Assembly (NCBI GenBank): GCA_002393095.1
Contig: DGII01000087.1
Location: 1 to 36,381 of the forward strand
Direction of reading: 5' to 3'
Length of the DNA: 36,381 bases
Source: Lachnospiraceae bacterium UBA3826
Lineage (GTDB): Bacteria > Bacillota > Clostridia > Lachnospirales > Lachnospiraceae
Shown: piece after piece, positions 24,030 through 31,755 of the stretch
How positions within the stretch are numbered: the first letter of the stretch is position 1
Layout: each line of letters starts with the position of its first letter
Translations under genes and position numbers: made by a program
Notes under the pieces: generated by a model
Told to the model about the DNA's origin: nothing
The model's input: the letters and a program-made list of their open reading frames with translations, nothing else
Databases searched by the model: none

Positions 24030-24331
24030 TCATCAAGGCTGCACGCTGGCGTGCAGGCCGAGGATGACATTAGACTGCAAGGTACATGAGCGAAGCTGAA
24101 AGCGGAGCGAATGGAGCTTGACCGCGAAGCGGTTTATCGCGTAAAGGAAAAAAAGAGGCATCGAGGCTGCACGCTGGCGTGCAGGCCGAAGATGACATTA
24201 GACTGCAAGGTACATGAGCGAAGCCGAAGGCGGAGCGAATGAAGCTTGGCCGCGAAGCGGCTTATCGCGTAAAGGAAAAAAAGAGGCATCGAGGCTGCAC
24301 GCTGGCGTGCAGGCCGAGGATGACATTAGAC
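24030..24331 (+). repeat. 128-bp tandem repeat array between flagellar rod genes (about 2.3 units)
   Basis: Anchor sequence AGGCTGCACGCTGGCGTGC begins at 24036, 24164 and 24292, exactly 128 bp apart. The third copy breaks off after GACATTAGAC, immediately before the flgJ ribosome site. The first copy is bounded by ATGTCATC and GATGACAT, which form a cruciform-like inverted repeat enclosing GCACG/CGTGC. Small hairpins recur in the full units: GCTgaaAGC (24095-24103) versus GCCgaaGGC (24223-24231), and ACCGCgaaGCGGT (24121-24133) versus GCCGCgaaGCGGC (24249-24261). Both pairs are compensatory changes. No protein function is seen. This stretch fills the gap between flgG and flgJ. Confidence 0.95.
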
Positions 24332-24341
24332 AGGAGGTAAC

Positions 24342-24740
24342 ATGAGCACAATAGACACAAGCAATATTATGTCGATATATTCACAGTATGCCACAGAGAC
24401 CGCCAGAGAATCTCAGGCATCCAAGCTTAAAAGCGCAGCCACAGCGGATTATTCGGGCGCTACAGATGATGAGCTTATGGATGTCTGTAAGCAGTTTGAA
24501 TCATACTTCTTAGAGCAGGTGTTCAAGCAGATGGCCAAGACTGTCAATATATCTGAGAGCAGCGACAGATCTACCTCTAACCTTGTGGATTTCTTCAAGG
24601 ATAATACCCTTCAGGAACTGGCTTCCCAGTCAACGGAGACTAACAGCCTTGGACTTGCGCAGATGTTATACGAGCAGATGAAGCGTAATATCGGAGATAC
24701 AGATATTCCCACCCGGACAACCGAGGGAGAAGAAGCTTAA
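24342..24740 (+). CDS. flgJ: FlgJ-type flagellar rod-binding protein, no muramidase domain
   Basis: 132-residue protein matching the N-terminal rod-binding part of FlgJ: DELMDVCKQFESYFLEQVFK followed by a helical stretch and LGLAQMLYEQMKRNI near the C terminus. Enterobacterial FlgJ is more than twice as long because of a C-terminal muramidase domain; most Firmicutes versions, as here, lack it. It is thought to cap or assemble the rod as it crosses peptidoglycan. An AGGAGG ribosome site lies just before ATG 24342. It follows a 128-bp tandem repeat array, so it may have its own leader or promoter there. Confidence 0.85.
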   Translation: MSTIDTSNIMSIYSQYATETARESQASKLKSAATADYSGATDDELMDVCKQFESYFLEQVFKQMAKTVNISESSDRSTSNLVDFFKDNTLQELASQSTETNSLGLAQMLYEQMKRNIGDTDIPTRTTEGEEA

Positions 24741-24766
24741 CCACTACAGGTTATATATGTTATAAT
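24737..24766 (+). promoter_or_regulatory. Possible recD2 promoter very close to the start codon
   Basis: TTAACC at 24737-24742 and a perfect TATAAT at 24761-24766 are 18 nt apart. The -10 ends only 7 nt before ATG 24774, so the mRNA would begin at or next to the start codon. Confidence 0.45.
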
Positions 24767-24773
24767 TAGGTCT

Positions 24774-27002
24774 ATGGAGACTTTTGAAGGCTACATAGAC
24801 CATTTTTTATACTATAACGACAGCAACGGATACGGAGTATTCGAGCTTGATACCGAAGAAGATGACCTGATCTGCACGGGGAGCTTTCCGGGGCTTACTC
24901 AGGGTGAGACTGTCGAGGTGACAGGAGAATGGACGGAGCACCCTACCTATGGCCCGCAGCTTAAGGTTAAGCAGTGGAAGGTGACGGAGCCATCGGATCT
25001 GATGGATGTGGAGAGATATCTGGCATCCGGAGCGATCAAGGGAGTCGGACCAACCATCGCTAAGAGGATAATCAAAAAGTTCGGTAAGGATGCGCTGGAC
25101 ATAATCGACAGGGAGCCTGAGAGACTTACACAGATCAAAGGTATCAGTGAAAGGATAGCTCAGAATATAGCGACACAGGTCGCAGAACGAAGAGGACTCA
25201 GAGATGCCATAATGATGCTTGGTAAGTATGGAATAAGCAACAATATGGCGCTGAAGCTCTACGAAGCCTACGGAGCATCTCTTGAGAGGGTGCTTGAGGA
25301 GAATCCGTACAGGCTTGCTGAGGAGATAGACGGAATCGGCTTCAAGAAAGCGGATGAAATAGCATCAAGGATTGGCATAGCCATTGACTCAAGATACAGG
25401 ATAGAGAGCGGTATCTTATATGTGCTCAACAGTGCGGCTATGGACGGACACACATATCTTCCGAGGGAGGAGCTTTTAGAGAAAGCCTATGAGCTTCTGG
25501 GCGTGCCTCAGAGTGTCATAGAGGAGTTGCTTCCGGATATGATGATAGATAAGAGGATTGTTATCAAGGAAGCGGACAGGGGAGATAAGGGTAAAGAGAC
25601 GGCGGTATATCCCTCCATGACATACTATGAGGAGCTGGGGTGTGCAAGGCTTTTGCATGAGCTTAACGATACGCCGAAGTCGGACGAGCATAAGGTAGAA
25701 CAGCGTATAGAGAGTATTGAAGCGAATCTGAGTCTTGAATTGGATGAATTGCAGAAGGAGGCTGTATGCAAGGCAGCGCTTAACGGCGTATTCATACTTA
25801 CGGGAGGACCGGGTACAGGTAAGACGACAGCGATTAATGCGATAATCAGACTTTTTACATCCGAGGGAATGAGCATTATGCTGGCAGCGCCTACCGGAAG
25901 GGCAGCCAAGAGGATGACGGAAGCAACCGGATATGAGGCTAAGACGATACACAGGCTGCTTGAGCTTACCGGGCCGTCTACGGAAAGCGGGGGGAAAGGT
26001 GCTTTTTTCGAGAGAAATGAGGATAACCCGTTAGAAACGGATGCAGTCATAATAGATGAGGCTTCCATGGTCGACATACATCTTTTGTATGCTCTGCTTA
26101 AGGCCATGAGTCCCGGAACCAAGCTTATCCTTGTGGGAGATGACAATCAGCTTCCAAGTGTCGGCCCCGGACAGGTTCTTCATGATATGATAGAATCGGG
26201 GAGATTCGAATGTGTAGAGCTTAAGAAGATATTCCGACAGGCAGCCAAGAGCGACATCATAGTCAATGCCCACAAGATCAACAGAGGAGAAGAGATAGCA
26301 CTTGATAATAAGAGCAGTGACTTCTTCTTCCTTGAACGAAGTGATGTCAACGTCATATATAAGCATATGATCCAGTTGATCATGGGGAAGCTTCCCGGAT
26401 ATGTGGATGCCACCCCTATTCAGATACAGGTATTAACACCCACAAGGATCGGGGCGCTGGGTGCTCCGGCTCTTAATAAGGTTTTGCAGAGATATATCAA
26501 TCCACCGGCAGAGGATAAGCCGGAATATACATATGGAGAGAATGTATTCAGACTCGGCGATAAGGTGATGCAGATCAAGAATAACTACAACCTTGGCTGG
26601 GAGATAATGAGCGCATACGGAATAGCTGCGGATTCGGGTACAGGAGTATTCAATGGTGACATCGGTGTCATAATCGACATTAACAGATCCCTTCAACAGT
26701 TGACGGTTGAATATGATGATAAGAGAAGGGTAAAGTATCCGTTCTCCGGTCTGGATGAGCTGGAGCTTGCTTATGCAGTTACCATACATAAGGCGCAGGG
26801 GAGCGAATATCCGGCAGTGATCATGCCTCTGCTTGGCGGTCCGAGAATGCTGCTTAACAGGAATCTTCTCTATACCGGAGTGACAAGAGCTAAAAAATGT
26901 GTAACTATACTGGGGAGTCGTAGTACACTTAATACAATGATACATAATATAAGTGAGAGAAACAGATATACGGGATTGGCCTTACGTATCAGGGAAGTAT
27001 AA
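24774..27002 (+). CDS. recD2: RecD2-type 5'-3' DNA helicase
   Basis: 742-residue ATP-dependent helicase of superfamily 1B. Domain order: an N-terminal OB-like region (about 1-75, VEVTGEW...GPQLKV), helix-hairpin-helix repeats (around IKGVGPTIAKRI and IKGISERIAQNI, then DGIGFKKADEIA), then the motor domains with Walker A GGPGTGKTT (about 344-352), DEASMVD, GDDNQLPSVGPG and the C-terminal VTIHKAQGSEYP and TRAKK. The N-terminal extension without RecBC partners is the RecD2 form. It is not preceded by a clear ribosome site (only AGG 4 nt before the ATG), and a -10 box lies almost at the start, so it may be leaderless. It ends 9 nt before comFC. Confidence 0.96.
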   Translation: METFEGYIDHFLYYNDSNGYGVFELDTEEDDLICTGSFPGLTQGETVEVTGEWTEHPTYGPQLKVKQWKVTEPSDLMDVERYLASGAIKGVGPTIAKRIIKKFGKDALDIIDREPERLTQIKGISERIAQNIATQVAERRGLRDAIMMLGKYGISNNMALKLYEAYGASLERVLEENPYRLAEEIDGIGFKKADEIASRIGIAIDSRYRIESGILYVLNSAAMDGHTYLPREELLEKAYELLGVPQSVIEELLPDMMIDKRIVIKEADRGDKGKETAVYPSMTYYEELGCARLLHELNDTPKSDEHKVEQRIESIEANLSLELDELQKEAVCKAALNGVFILTGGPGTGKTTAINAIIRLFTSEGMSIMLAAPTGRAAKRMTEATGYEAKTIHRLLELTGPSTESGGKGAFFERNEDNPLETDAVIIDEASMVDIHLLYALLKAMSPGTKLILVGDDNQLPSVGPGQVLHDMIESGRFECVELKKIFRQAAKSDIIVNAHKINRGEEIALDNKSSDFFFLERSDVNVIYKHMIQLIMGKLPGYVDATPIQIQVLTPTRIGALGAPALNKVLQRYINPPAEDKPEYTYGENVFRLGDKVMQIKNNYNLGWEIMSAYGIAADSGTGVFNGDIGVIIDINRSLQQLTVEYDDKRRVKYPFSGLDELELAYAVTIHKAQGSEYPAVIMPLLGGPRMLLNRNLLYTGVTRAKKCVTILGSRSTLNTMIHNISERNRYTGLALRIREV

Positions 27003-27011
27003 AGGAGGTAT

Positions 27012-27716
27012 ATGAAGATACGAAGGCTTATAAGGGCATTTTATCCCGCAAGATGCGCCGTATGCGATGAAGTGATAGCATATGACAGGATGTTATGCCC
27101 TGTACACGAAAGGACACTGAGACCCTTTGCAGGTGATACCTGTAGAAAATGCGGAAAGCCTCTGCGTGATACGGAGAGGCTGTGTTGCTATGACTGCAGC
27201 AGGAAGCTCCATTTTTTTGACAGGGGCTTTGCTGTTTTTAAGTACGAGGATGTACGGGTCGGCCTGTACAGGTTCAAGTATTCCGGAAGAGCAGAATACG
27301 CAAGATTCTATGCTTTTGCGGCTCATAAGGTATACGGGAAGACCATAAGAGAGATCGGACCGGATGCCATAGTACCGGTGCCCATACACCGGAAGAGAAT
27401 GTTAGTAAGGGGCTACAATCAGGCCGGGCTTATCGCCCATGAATTGTCGGGACTTACGGGGATTCCGGTACGAGAGGATCTGGTCAGACGAAGCAAGGCC
27501 ACTCTGCCGCTTAAGAATCTGAGTGAGGATGAGCGAAAGAATAATCTAAAAAAGGCTTTTATAATTGCATCAAATGATGTAAAATTAAAGAAAATTCTGC
27601 TTGTAGATGACATCTACACAACAGGCTCCACAATAGATGCCATATCGGTGCTTTTACGAAGCACCGGTGTAAGCGAGATTTACTTTCTCGCGGTTGCCAT
27701 AGGGGCAGGGTTATAG
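27012..27716 (+). CDS. comFC: ComF-family phosphoribosyltransferase-like protein
   Basis: 234-residue ComFC-type protein. The N-terminal part has cysteine pairs C15/C18, C44/C47 and C59/C62 plus C29, likely one or two zinc sites. The C-terminal phosphoribosyltransferase fold carries the PRPP loop VDDIYTTGST. ComFC contributes to DNA uptake during transformation and is widespread even in species not known to be competent; its exact reaction is not settled. An AGGAGGT site precedes ATG 27012, and recD2 ends 9 nt upstream. The next gene is the yvyF-like gene, the same neighbour as in B. subtilis. Confidence 0.93.
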   Translation: MKIRRLIRAFYPARCAVCDEVIAYDRMLCPVHERTLRPFAGDTCRKCGKPLRDTERLCCYDCSRKLHFFDRGFAVFKYEDVRVGLYRFKYSGRAEYARFYAFAAHKVYGKTIREIGPDAIVPVPIHRKRMLVRGYNQAGLIAHELSGLTGIPVREDLVRRSKATLPLKNLSEDERKNNLKKAFIIASNDVKLKKILLVDDIYTTGSTIDAISVLLRSTGVSEIYFLAVAIGAGL

Positions 27717-27736
27717 ACTAAGGAGGTAGGATTACC

Positions 27737-28150
27737 ATGAATGTACGTAATTGCAGAAGGTGCAGGAAGCTTTTTAACTATATTACAGGACCTATCATCT
27801 GCCCTGCATGCAGAGATGCCATGGAGGAGGAATTCCAGAAGGTTAAGAAGTATGTGCAGGAGCATGCTCATTCTGATATAAGAACCGTTGCGGAGGAATG
27901 CGAGGTTGACCCTAACCAGATAAGGCAGTGGGTTCGTGAAGAGAGACTTGAGTTCGCAGATGATGCGGCAGTGGGACTTAACTGTGAGCGTTGCGGAAGA
28001 AGCATTAAATCCGGAAGATTCTGTGAAGCCTGCAAGAGAGATATGACGAATACCTTCAACAGTGCCATTAAGTCCAATGCACCTGTACATCAGGAGCCGA
28101 TGAAGAAGAATCTTAAAGAGAATCCCAAGATGAGATTCCTGGATTCATAG
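27737..28150 (+). CDS. yvyF: YvyF-like flagellar operon protein
   Basis: 137 residues with two short zinc-ribbon-like parts: C6, C9, C22 and C25 at the N terminus, and CERCG with CEAC near the C terminus. Between them lies a segment like a small winged or MerR-like helix (VAEECEVDPNQIRQWVRE). The layout matches the flagellar operon protein YvyF/TIGR03826 of Firmicutes, which follows comFC in B. subtilis and precedes flgM. Here no flgM follows; instead a membrane protein gene comes 10 nt later. The function in flagellar control is inferred from family context. The start ATG 27737 has AGGAGGT at the right spacing. Confidence 0.82.
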   Translation: MNVRNCRRCRKLFNYITGPIICPACRDAMEEEFQKVKKYVQEHAHSDIRTVAEECEVDPNQIRQWVREERLEFADDAAVGLNCERCGRSIKSGRFCEACKRDMTNTFNSAIKSNAPVHQEPMKKNLKENPKMRFLDS

Positions 28151-28160
28151 GGAGAGTTCT

Positions 28161-28538
28161 ATGGTCAATGAGGAGAAGGTCATTCTTATGACCAAGCTTG
28201 CCTCATACGAGCAGAATGAGGGCAGAAAGTATAACTCTGTAGCCGGCTTTTTCAGGGCTGATTATATCAGCTCACAGATGCTTCGTTCGGTGATCGCGGG
28301 GACGTTGTCCTTTCTTGCGATAGTAGGGGTATTTCTGTTTTATAATTTTGAAGTAATAATGGAGGACATATATAATACAGATCTTTTATCCTTTGGCAAA
28401 AGGATGGTATATATATACCTTATCTGCATGGGTATATATCTGCTCATCACGTATGTGGTCGCATTATACAGATACGGAAAAGCCAGAGGGAGTATAAGGA
28501 CCTACTATGGGAACCTTAAGAAGCTAGAGAAGTATTAA
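28161..28538 (+). CDS. Small two-helix membrane protein, function unknown
   Basis: 125 residues starting at ATG 28161, with the yvyF stop 10 nt upstream and GGGAG 4-8 nt before the ATG. Hydrophobic segments lie at about 41-63 (VIAGTLSFLAIVGVFLFYNF) and 80-104 (MVYIYLICMGIYLLITYVVA), and the soluble ends are basic and Tyr-rich (YNSVAGFF near the start, YYGNLKKLEKY at the end). I do not recognise the family. It lies between flagellar or competence genes and a large membrane protein gene that precedes cdaA, so it could belong with either group. Confidence 0.75.
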   Translation: MVNEEKVILMTKLASYEQNEGRKYNSVAGFFRADYISSQMLRSVIAGTLSFLAIVGVFLFYNFEVIMEDIYNTDLLSFGKRMVYIYLICMGIYLLITYVVALYRYGKARGSIRTYYGNLKKLEKY

Positions 28539-28547
28539 GCATTAATC

Positions 28548-29591
28548 ATGTCGAATTTTATAGTCACAAGGGAATTAATTAAACGTCTGTATTCCAAGTA
28601 TGAGGCATACATTAATCCCATCCTGAAGTTAATATTGGCACTGATAGTTTTCTCGGTGATCAACAGCCGAATCGGTTATATGGACAGGCTGGACAGCACG
28701 GTCATAGTATTGGTGGCCGCCCTGCTTTGCTCTTTCCTTCCGATGGTGGTGATGTCGTTAATGGCAGGCTTATTCATATTGCTGCATATGTATGCGCTGT
28801 CACCGGAATGTGCGCTTGTCGTAGGTGTGATATTCCTGCTGATGTTCTTATTGTACGTGAGGCTTGTGCCGAAGGAGACTGTGGTGGTTCTGCTGACACC
28901 TGTTTTTTTCATGCTAAAGATCCCGTATGTGATGCCTATAGCTATGGGACTGTTAGGGACACCGGTATCCGTAGTGTCGGTAGGTTTCGGAGTCATTATA
29001 GCGTTTTTCATTGATTATGTGCAGAACAACGCATCTACACTCTCGTCATATGAGGCAGCCAATATGATCAGCAGGATAAGGCTTGTAGTAGACGGATTGT
29101 TGGGCAATAAGGCGATGTTCGCCACCATAGTCGTATTCTCGATAGTAATCGTAATCGTCTATATGATAAGGCGAAGATCCGTAGACTATGCTTGGACGAT
29201 AGCTGCGATAGCCGGAGGGATCATCCAGCTAGTATTCTTGTTCATAGCAGAGCTTACGGTCGGGCTTGATATGTCCATAATAGGCATGGTATTCGGATGC
29301 ATAGCGGCTACTCTTATAGGACTTGTCCTACAGCTTTTCGCATTCCACGTTGATTATAAGAGAGTAGAGAGTGTCCAGTTTGAGGATGATGAATATTATT
29401 ATTATGTTAAAGCTGTTCCCAAGGTGACGGTGTCGGCGCCGGATAAAAAGGTCAGACGTGTTCAGACCGGCTCGTCAAGACAGGTACAGCATAAGACTTC
29501 CGGCAAGACGACGCATTCGGGCAGCGGGGCGTCATCAAGGAATGAGAAGACGGTACATACTGCCAACGGAACTTCGAGAACCATGAGGTAA
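28548..29591 (+). CDS. Polytopic membrane protein upstream of cdaA, function unknown
   Basis: 347 residues. About eight or nine hydrophobic segments span residues 25-275 (for example LILALIVFSVI, FLPMVVMSLMAGLFILL, VVGVIFLLMFLLY, AMFATIVVFSIVIVIVYMI, IGMVFGCIAATLIGLVLQL). A charged cytoplasmic-type tail of about 75 residues follows, acidic and Tyr-rich first (EDDEYYYYVK), then Ser/Thr/Gly/Lys-rich (KTTHSGSGASSRNE). Such tails are often disordered or phosphorylated. ATG 28548 lacks a strong ribosome site and lies 9 nt after the previous gene. It ends 15 nt before cdaA, so it may be cotranscribed with the c-di-AMP genes. I do not recognise the family. Confidence 0.8.
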   Translation: MSNFIVTRELIKRLYSKYEAYINPILKLILALIVFSVINSRIGYMDRLDSTVIVLVAALLCSFLPMVVMSLMAGLFILLHMYALSPECALVVGVIFLLMFLLYVRLVPKETVVVLLTPVFFMLKIPYVMPIAMGLLGTPVSVVSVGFGVIIAFFIDYVQNNASTLSSYEAANMISRIRLVVDGLLGNKAMFATIVVFSIVIVIVYMIRRRSVDYAWTIAAIAGGIIQLVFLFIAELTVGLDMSIIGMVFGCIAATLIGLVLQLFAFHVDYKRVESVQFEDDEYYYYVKAVPKVTVSAPDKKVRRVQTGSSRQVQHKTSGKTTHSGSGASSRNEKTVHTANGTSRTMR

Positions 29592-29606
29592 TACATAAGC
29601 GTATAA

Positions 29607-30482
29607 ATGGAACAATTAAGAACCTTTGCGGAGAGATATCTTGTCAATCTGCACATCCCGACAATTCAGATAACAGATATAGTTGAGATCCTTATTATAT
29701 CTTTTCTTCTGTATCACATATTGTTATGGATCAAGAACACTAAAGCGTGGTCACTCCTTAAGGGAGTGGCACTTATTATTGTGTTCATCCTTTTGGCTGC
29801 GATCTTCGAGATGAACACCATCATATGGATCGTGAAGAATGTCCTTTCCATCGCAGTGATCGCCATAATCATAGTATTGCAGCCTGAGCTTAGAAAGGCT
29901 TTGGAGGAGCTTGGAAGAAAGAACATCTTCGCATCTATATTCGACAGCAGCAAGACAGAGACGGGTCTGTTCTCCGATGCCACTATCAAAGAGATCACTA
30001 AGGCATGTACGGAGATGGGCAAGGTAAGAACGGGCGCTCTGATCGTTGTAAGGCAGATGGACAACCTCGTAGAGTATGAGCAGACGGGAATAGCTGTTGA
30101 TGCCATTGTTACCAATCAGCTTTTGATCAATATATTCGAACACAATACACCGCTGCATGACGGTGCTGTCATAATTGACGGCGACAGGATCACATCGGCA
30201 ACATGCTATCTGCCTCTTTCGGACAATATGAGATTATCCAAGGAACTTGGAACCAGACACAGAGCCGGTGTGGGCATCTCCGAGGTAACGGATTCGATGA
30301 CTGTCATAGTATCTGAGGAGACAGGCTCGATAAGCGTTGCCTACAGAGGCGAGCTGTATCGTAATCTTGGAGCGGATGAACTGGAGATAAAGCTTGAGAG
30401 CATCCAGAACAAGCAGGCCGATGAGAAGAAGCGTGCTATCTGGAAGGGAAAGGGGGTCAGGAATGAAGCAAAAAATAACTGA
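29607..30482 (+). CDS. cdaA: Membrane diadenylate cyclase CdaA (c-di-AMP synthase)
   Basis: 291-residue enzyme that joins two ATP to make the messenger c-di-AMP, which controls potassium and osmotic balance and cell-wall homeostasis. Three helices lie in residues 26-90 and are followed by a DisA_N cyclase domain with the motifs DGA (185-187) and TRHRAG (216-221), both needed for activity in this family. Length is close to that of B. subtilis CdaA. It is the first of the conserved cdaA-cdaR-glmM trio. The stop overlaps the cdaR start by 20 nt. The ribosome site before ATG 29607 is weak. Confidence 0.97.
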   Translation: MEQLRTFAERYLVNLHIPTIQITDIVEILIISFLLYHILLWIKNTKAWSLLKGVALIIVFILLAAIFEMNTIIWIVKNVLSIAVIAIIIVLQPELRKALEELGRKNIFASIFDSSKTETGLFSDATIKEITKACTEMGKVRTGALIVVRQMDNLVEYEQTGIAVDAIVTNQLLINIFEHNTPLHDGAVIIDGDRITSATCYLPLSDNMRLSKELGTRHRAGVGISEVTDSMTVIVSEETGSISVAYRGELYRNLGADELEIKLESIQNKQADEKKRAIWKGKGVRNEAKNN

Positions 30483-31731
30483 TAACCTGGGACTTAAGAT
30501 ACTTGCGGTTTTGTTCGCCGTGCTCCTGTGGCTTATAGCTATCAATATCAATGATCCCGTAACACAGGAAAGCTATAATGTTACGGTACAATTACAGAAT
30601 CTGGCCAATCTCACATCCTCCGGCAAGTACGTGGAGGTTATGAACAATACAGACAGCATAAAGGTTACGGTCAGAGGAAGCAGAACAGTTCTGTCGTCCT
30701 TTACAGAGAAGAATATCGTTGCAACAGCGGATGTGAGCAAGATCAATTCCAATAATCAGGTGCCCATTGAAGTGAGCACCACAAGGATAAGTGACAGGAT
30801 CGAGAGCATACGTCCCGATAAGCAGTATGTTCAGCTAAGCATAGAGAATATCGGCAAGCAGCAGATACCCATCAATGTCAAGGTACAGAACGAGCCCGGT
30901 GAGGGATATATCTTCGGATCGGCCGTTACGACGCAGAATGTCGTGATTATATCAGGTCCGGAATCGAAGGTATCTGAAGTGGCTTACGCTGCTGTTGAGA
31001 TCAATGTTGACGGTGCAACGAGCGATGTCAATATATCTCTTCCCATACATCTGTACAACTCAGCGGATGATATACTTGATACGTCCAAGATCACGATGAG
31101 CATGAACGAGGTGTACACAACAGCTTCTATATTGCAGACCAAGGAGCTCCCTATCGTGTGCACCGCAACAGGTGTGCTACCTGACGGATATGCGCTGACA
31201 GGTGTGGTAGACTGTGTTCCCGGATATATAACATTGGCGGGAAGAAGCAATGTGATGAAGAATATATCGGCAGTGGAAGTAACAGAGCCGATAGATGTAA
31301 GCGGATATGATTCGGATGTGAATACTGTGGTGGATCTGAAGCCTTATCTTCCCGAAGGAACTTCCATAGTGGGCGGTAATGAAGCCGGAAGCGTGAATGT
31401 CACAGTACATATAGAGAAGGAAGCTGTTAAGGAATTCAGGGTGGATACGGACAGAATACATACAACAGGTATCCCTGAGGGCCTTACGGCAGAGCTTGAT
31501 GAAGAAGAGAACACACTGCATGTTGAACTGCAGGGGCTTAATGAAGTGCTTGGAACAATAGATACGGGCTCTATAGTCGGAATCGTGGATGTGGCCAAGT
31601 ACATGTCGGAGGAGAAAATGAGCGAGCTTAAGGAAGGCAGCTATATTATGCCCATAAGCTTCACGCTTCCCGACGGAATTAAGCTTGCAAGAGAATACAG
31701 AGTAAGAGTTAAGGTAAAGAGTACGGAGTGA
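30463..31731 (+). CDS. cdaR: CdaA regulator CdaR (YbbR-domain protein)
   Basis: 422 residues from ATG 30463, chosen because AAGGGGGT lies 6 nt upstream; longer forms of the frame lie within the cdaA end. One N-terminal helix (LGLKILAVLFAVLLWLIAIN) anchors the protein with its body outside the membrane. The body is repetitive beta-rich YbbR sequence; several repeats can be traced, with recurrent segments such as PINVKVQNEPGEGY and PIVCTATGVLPDGY. CdaR binds CdaA and modulates c-di-AMP output. The gene lies between cdaA and glmM as in other Firmicutes, with 24 nt before glmM. It is unrelated to the PucR-type regulator at 11 kb that shares the name. Confidence 0.94.
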   Translation: MKQKITDNLGLKILAVLFAVLLWLIAININDPVTQESYNVTVQLQNLANLTSSGKYVEVMNNTDSIKVTVRGSRTVLSSFTEKNIVATADVSKINSNNQVPIEVSTTRISDRIESIRPDKQYVQLSIENIGKQQIPINVKVQNEPGEGYIFGSAVTTQNVVIISGPESKVSEVAYAAVEINVDGATSDVNISLPIHLYNSADDILDTSKITMSMNEVYTTASILQTKELPIVCTATGVLPDGYALTGVVDCVPGYITLAGRSNVMKNISAVEVTEPIDVSGYDSDVNTVVDLKPYLPEGTSIVGGNEAGSVNVTVHIEKEAVKEFRVDTDRIHTTGIPEGLTAELDEEENTLHVELQGLNEVLGTIDTGSIVGIVDVAKYMSEEKMSELKEGSYIMPISFTLPDGIKLAREYRVRVKVKSTE

Positions 31732-31755
31732 TCGTCTCTATGGAGGAACCGGATA

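Noticed and set aside
24030..24331. Tandem array considered as a CRISPR
   Set aside because: The units are 128 bp long and directly abutting, with no short repeat alternating with unique spacers, and there are no cas genes.
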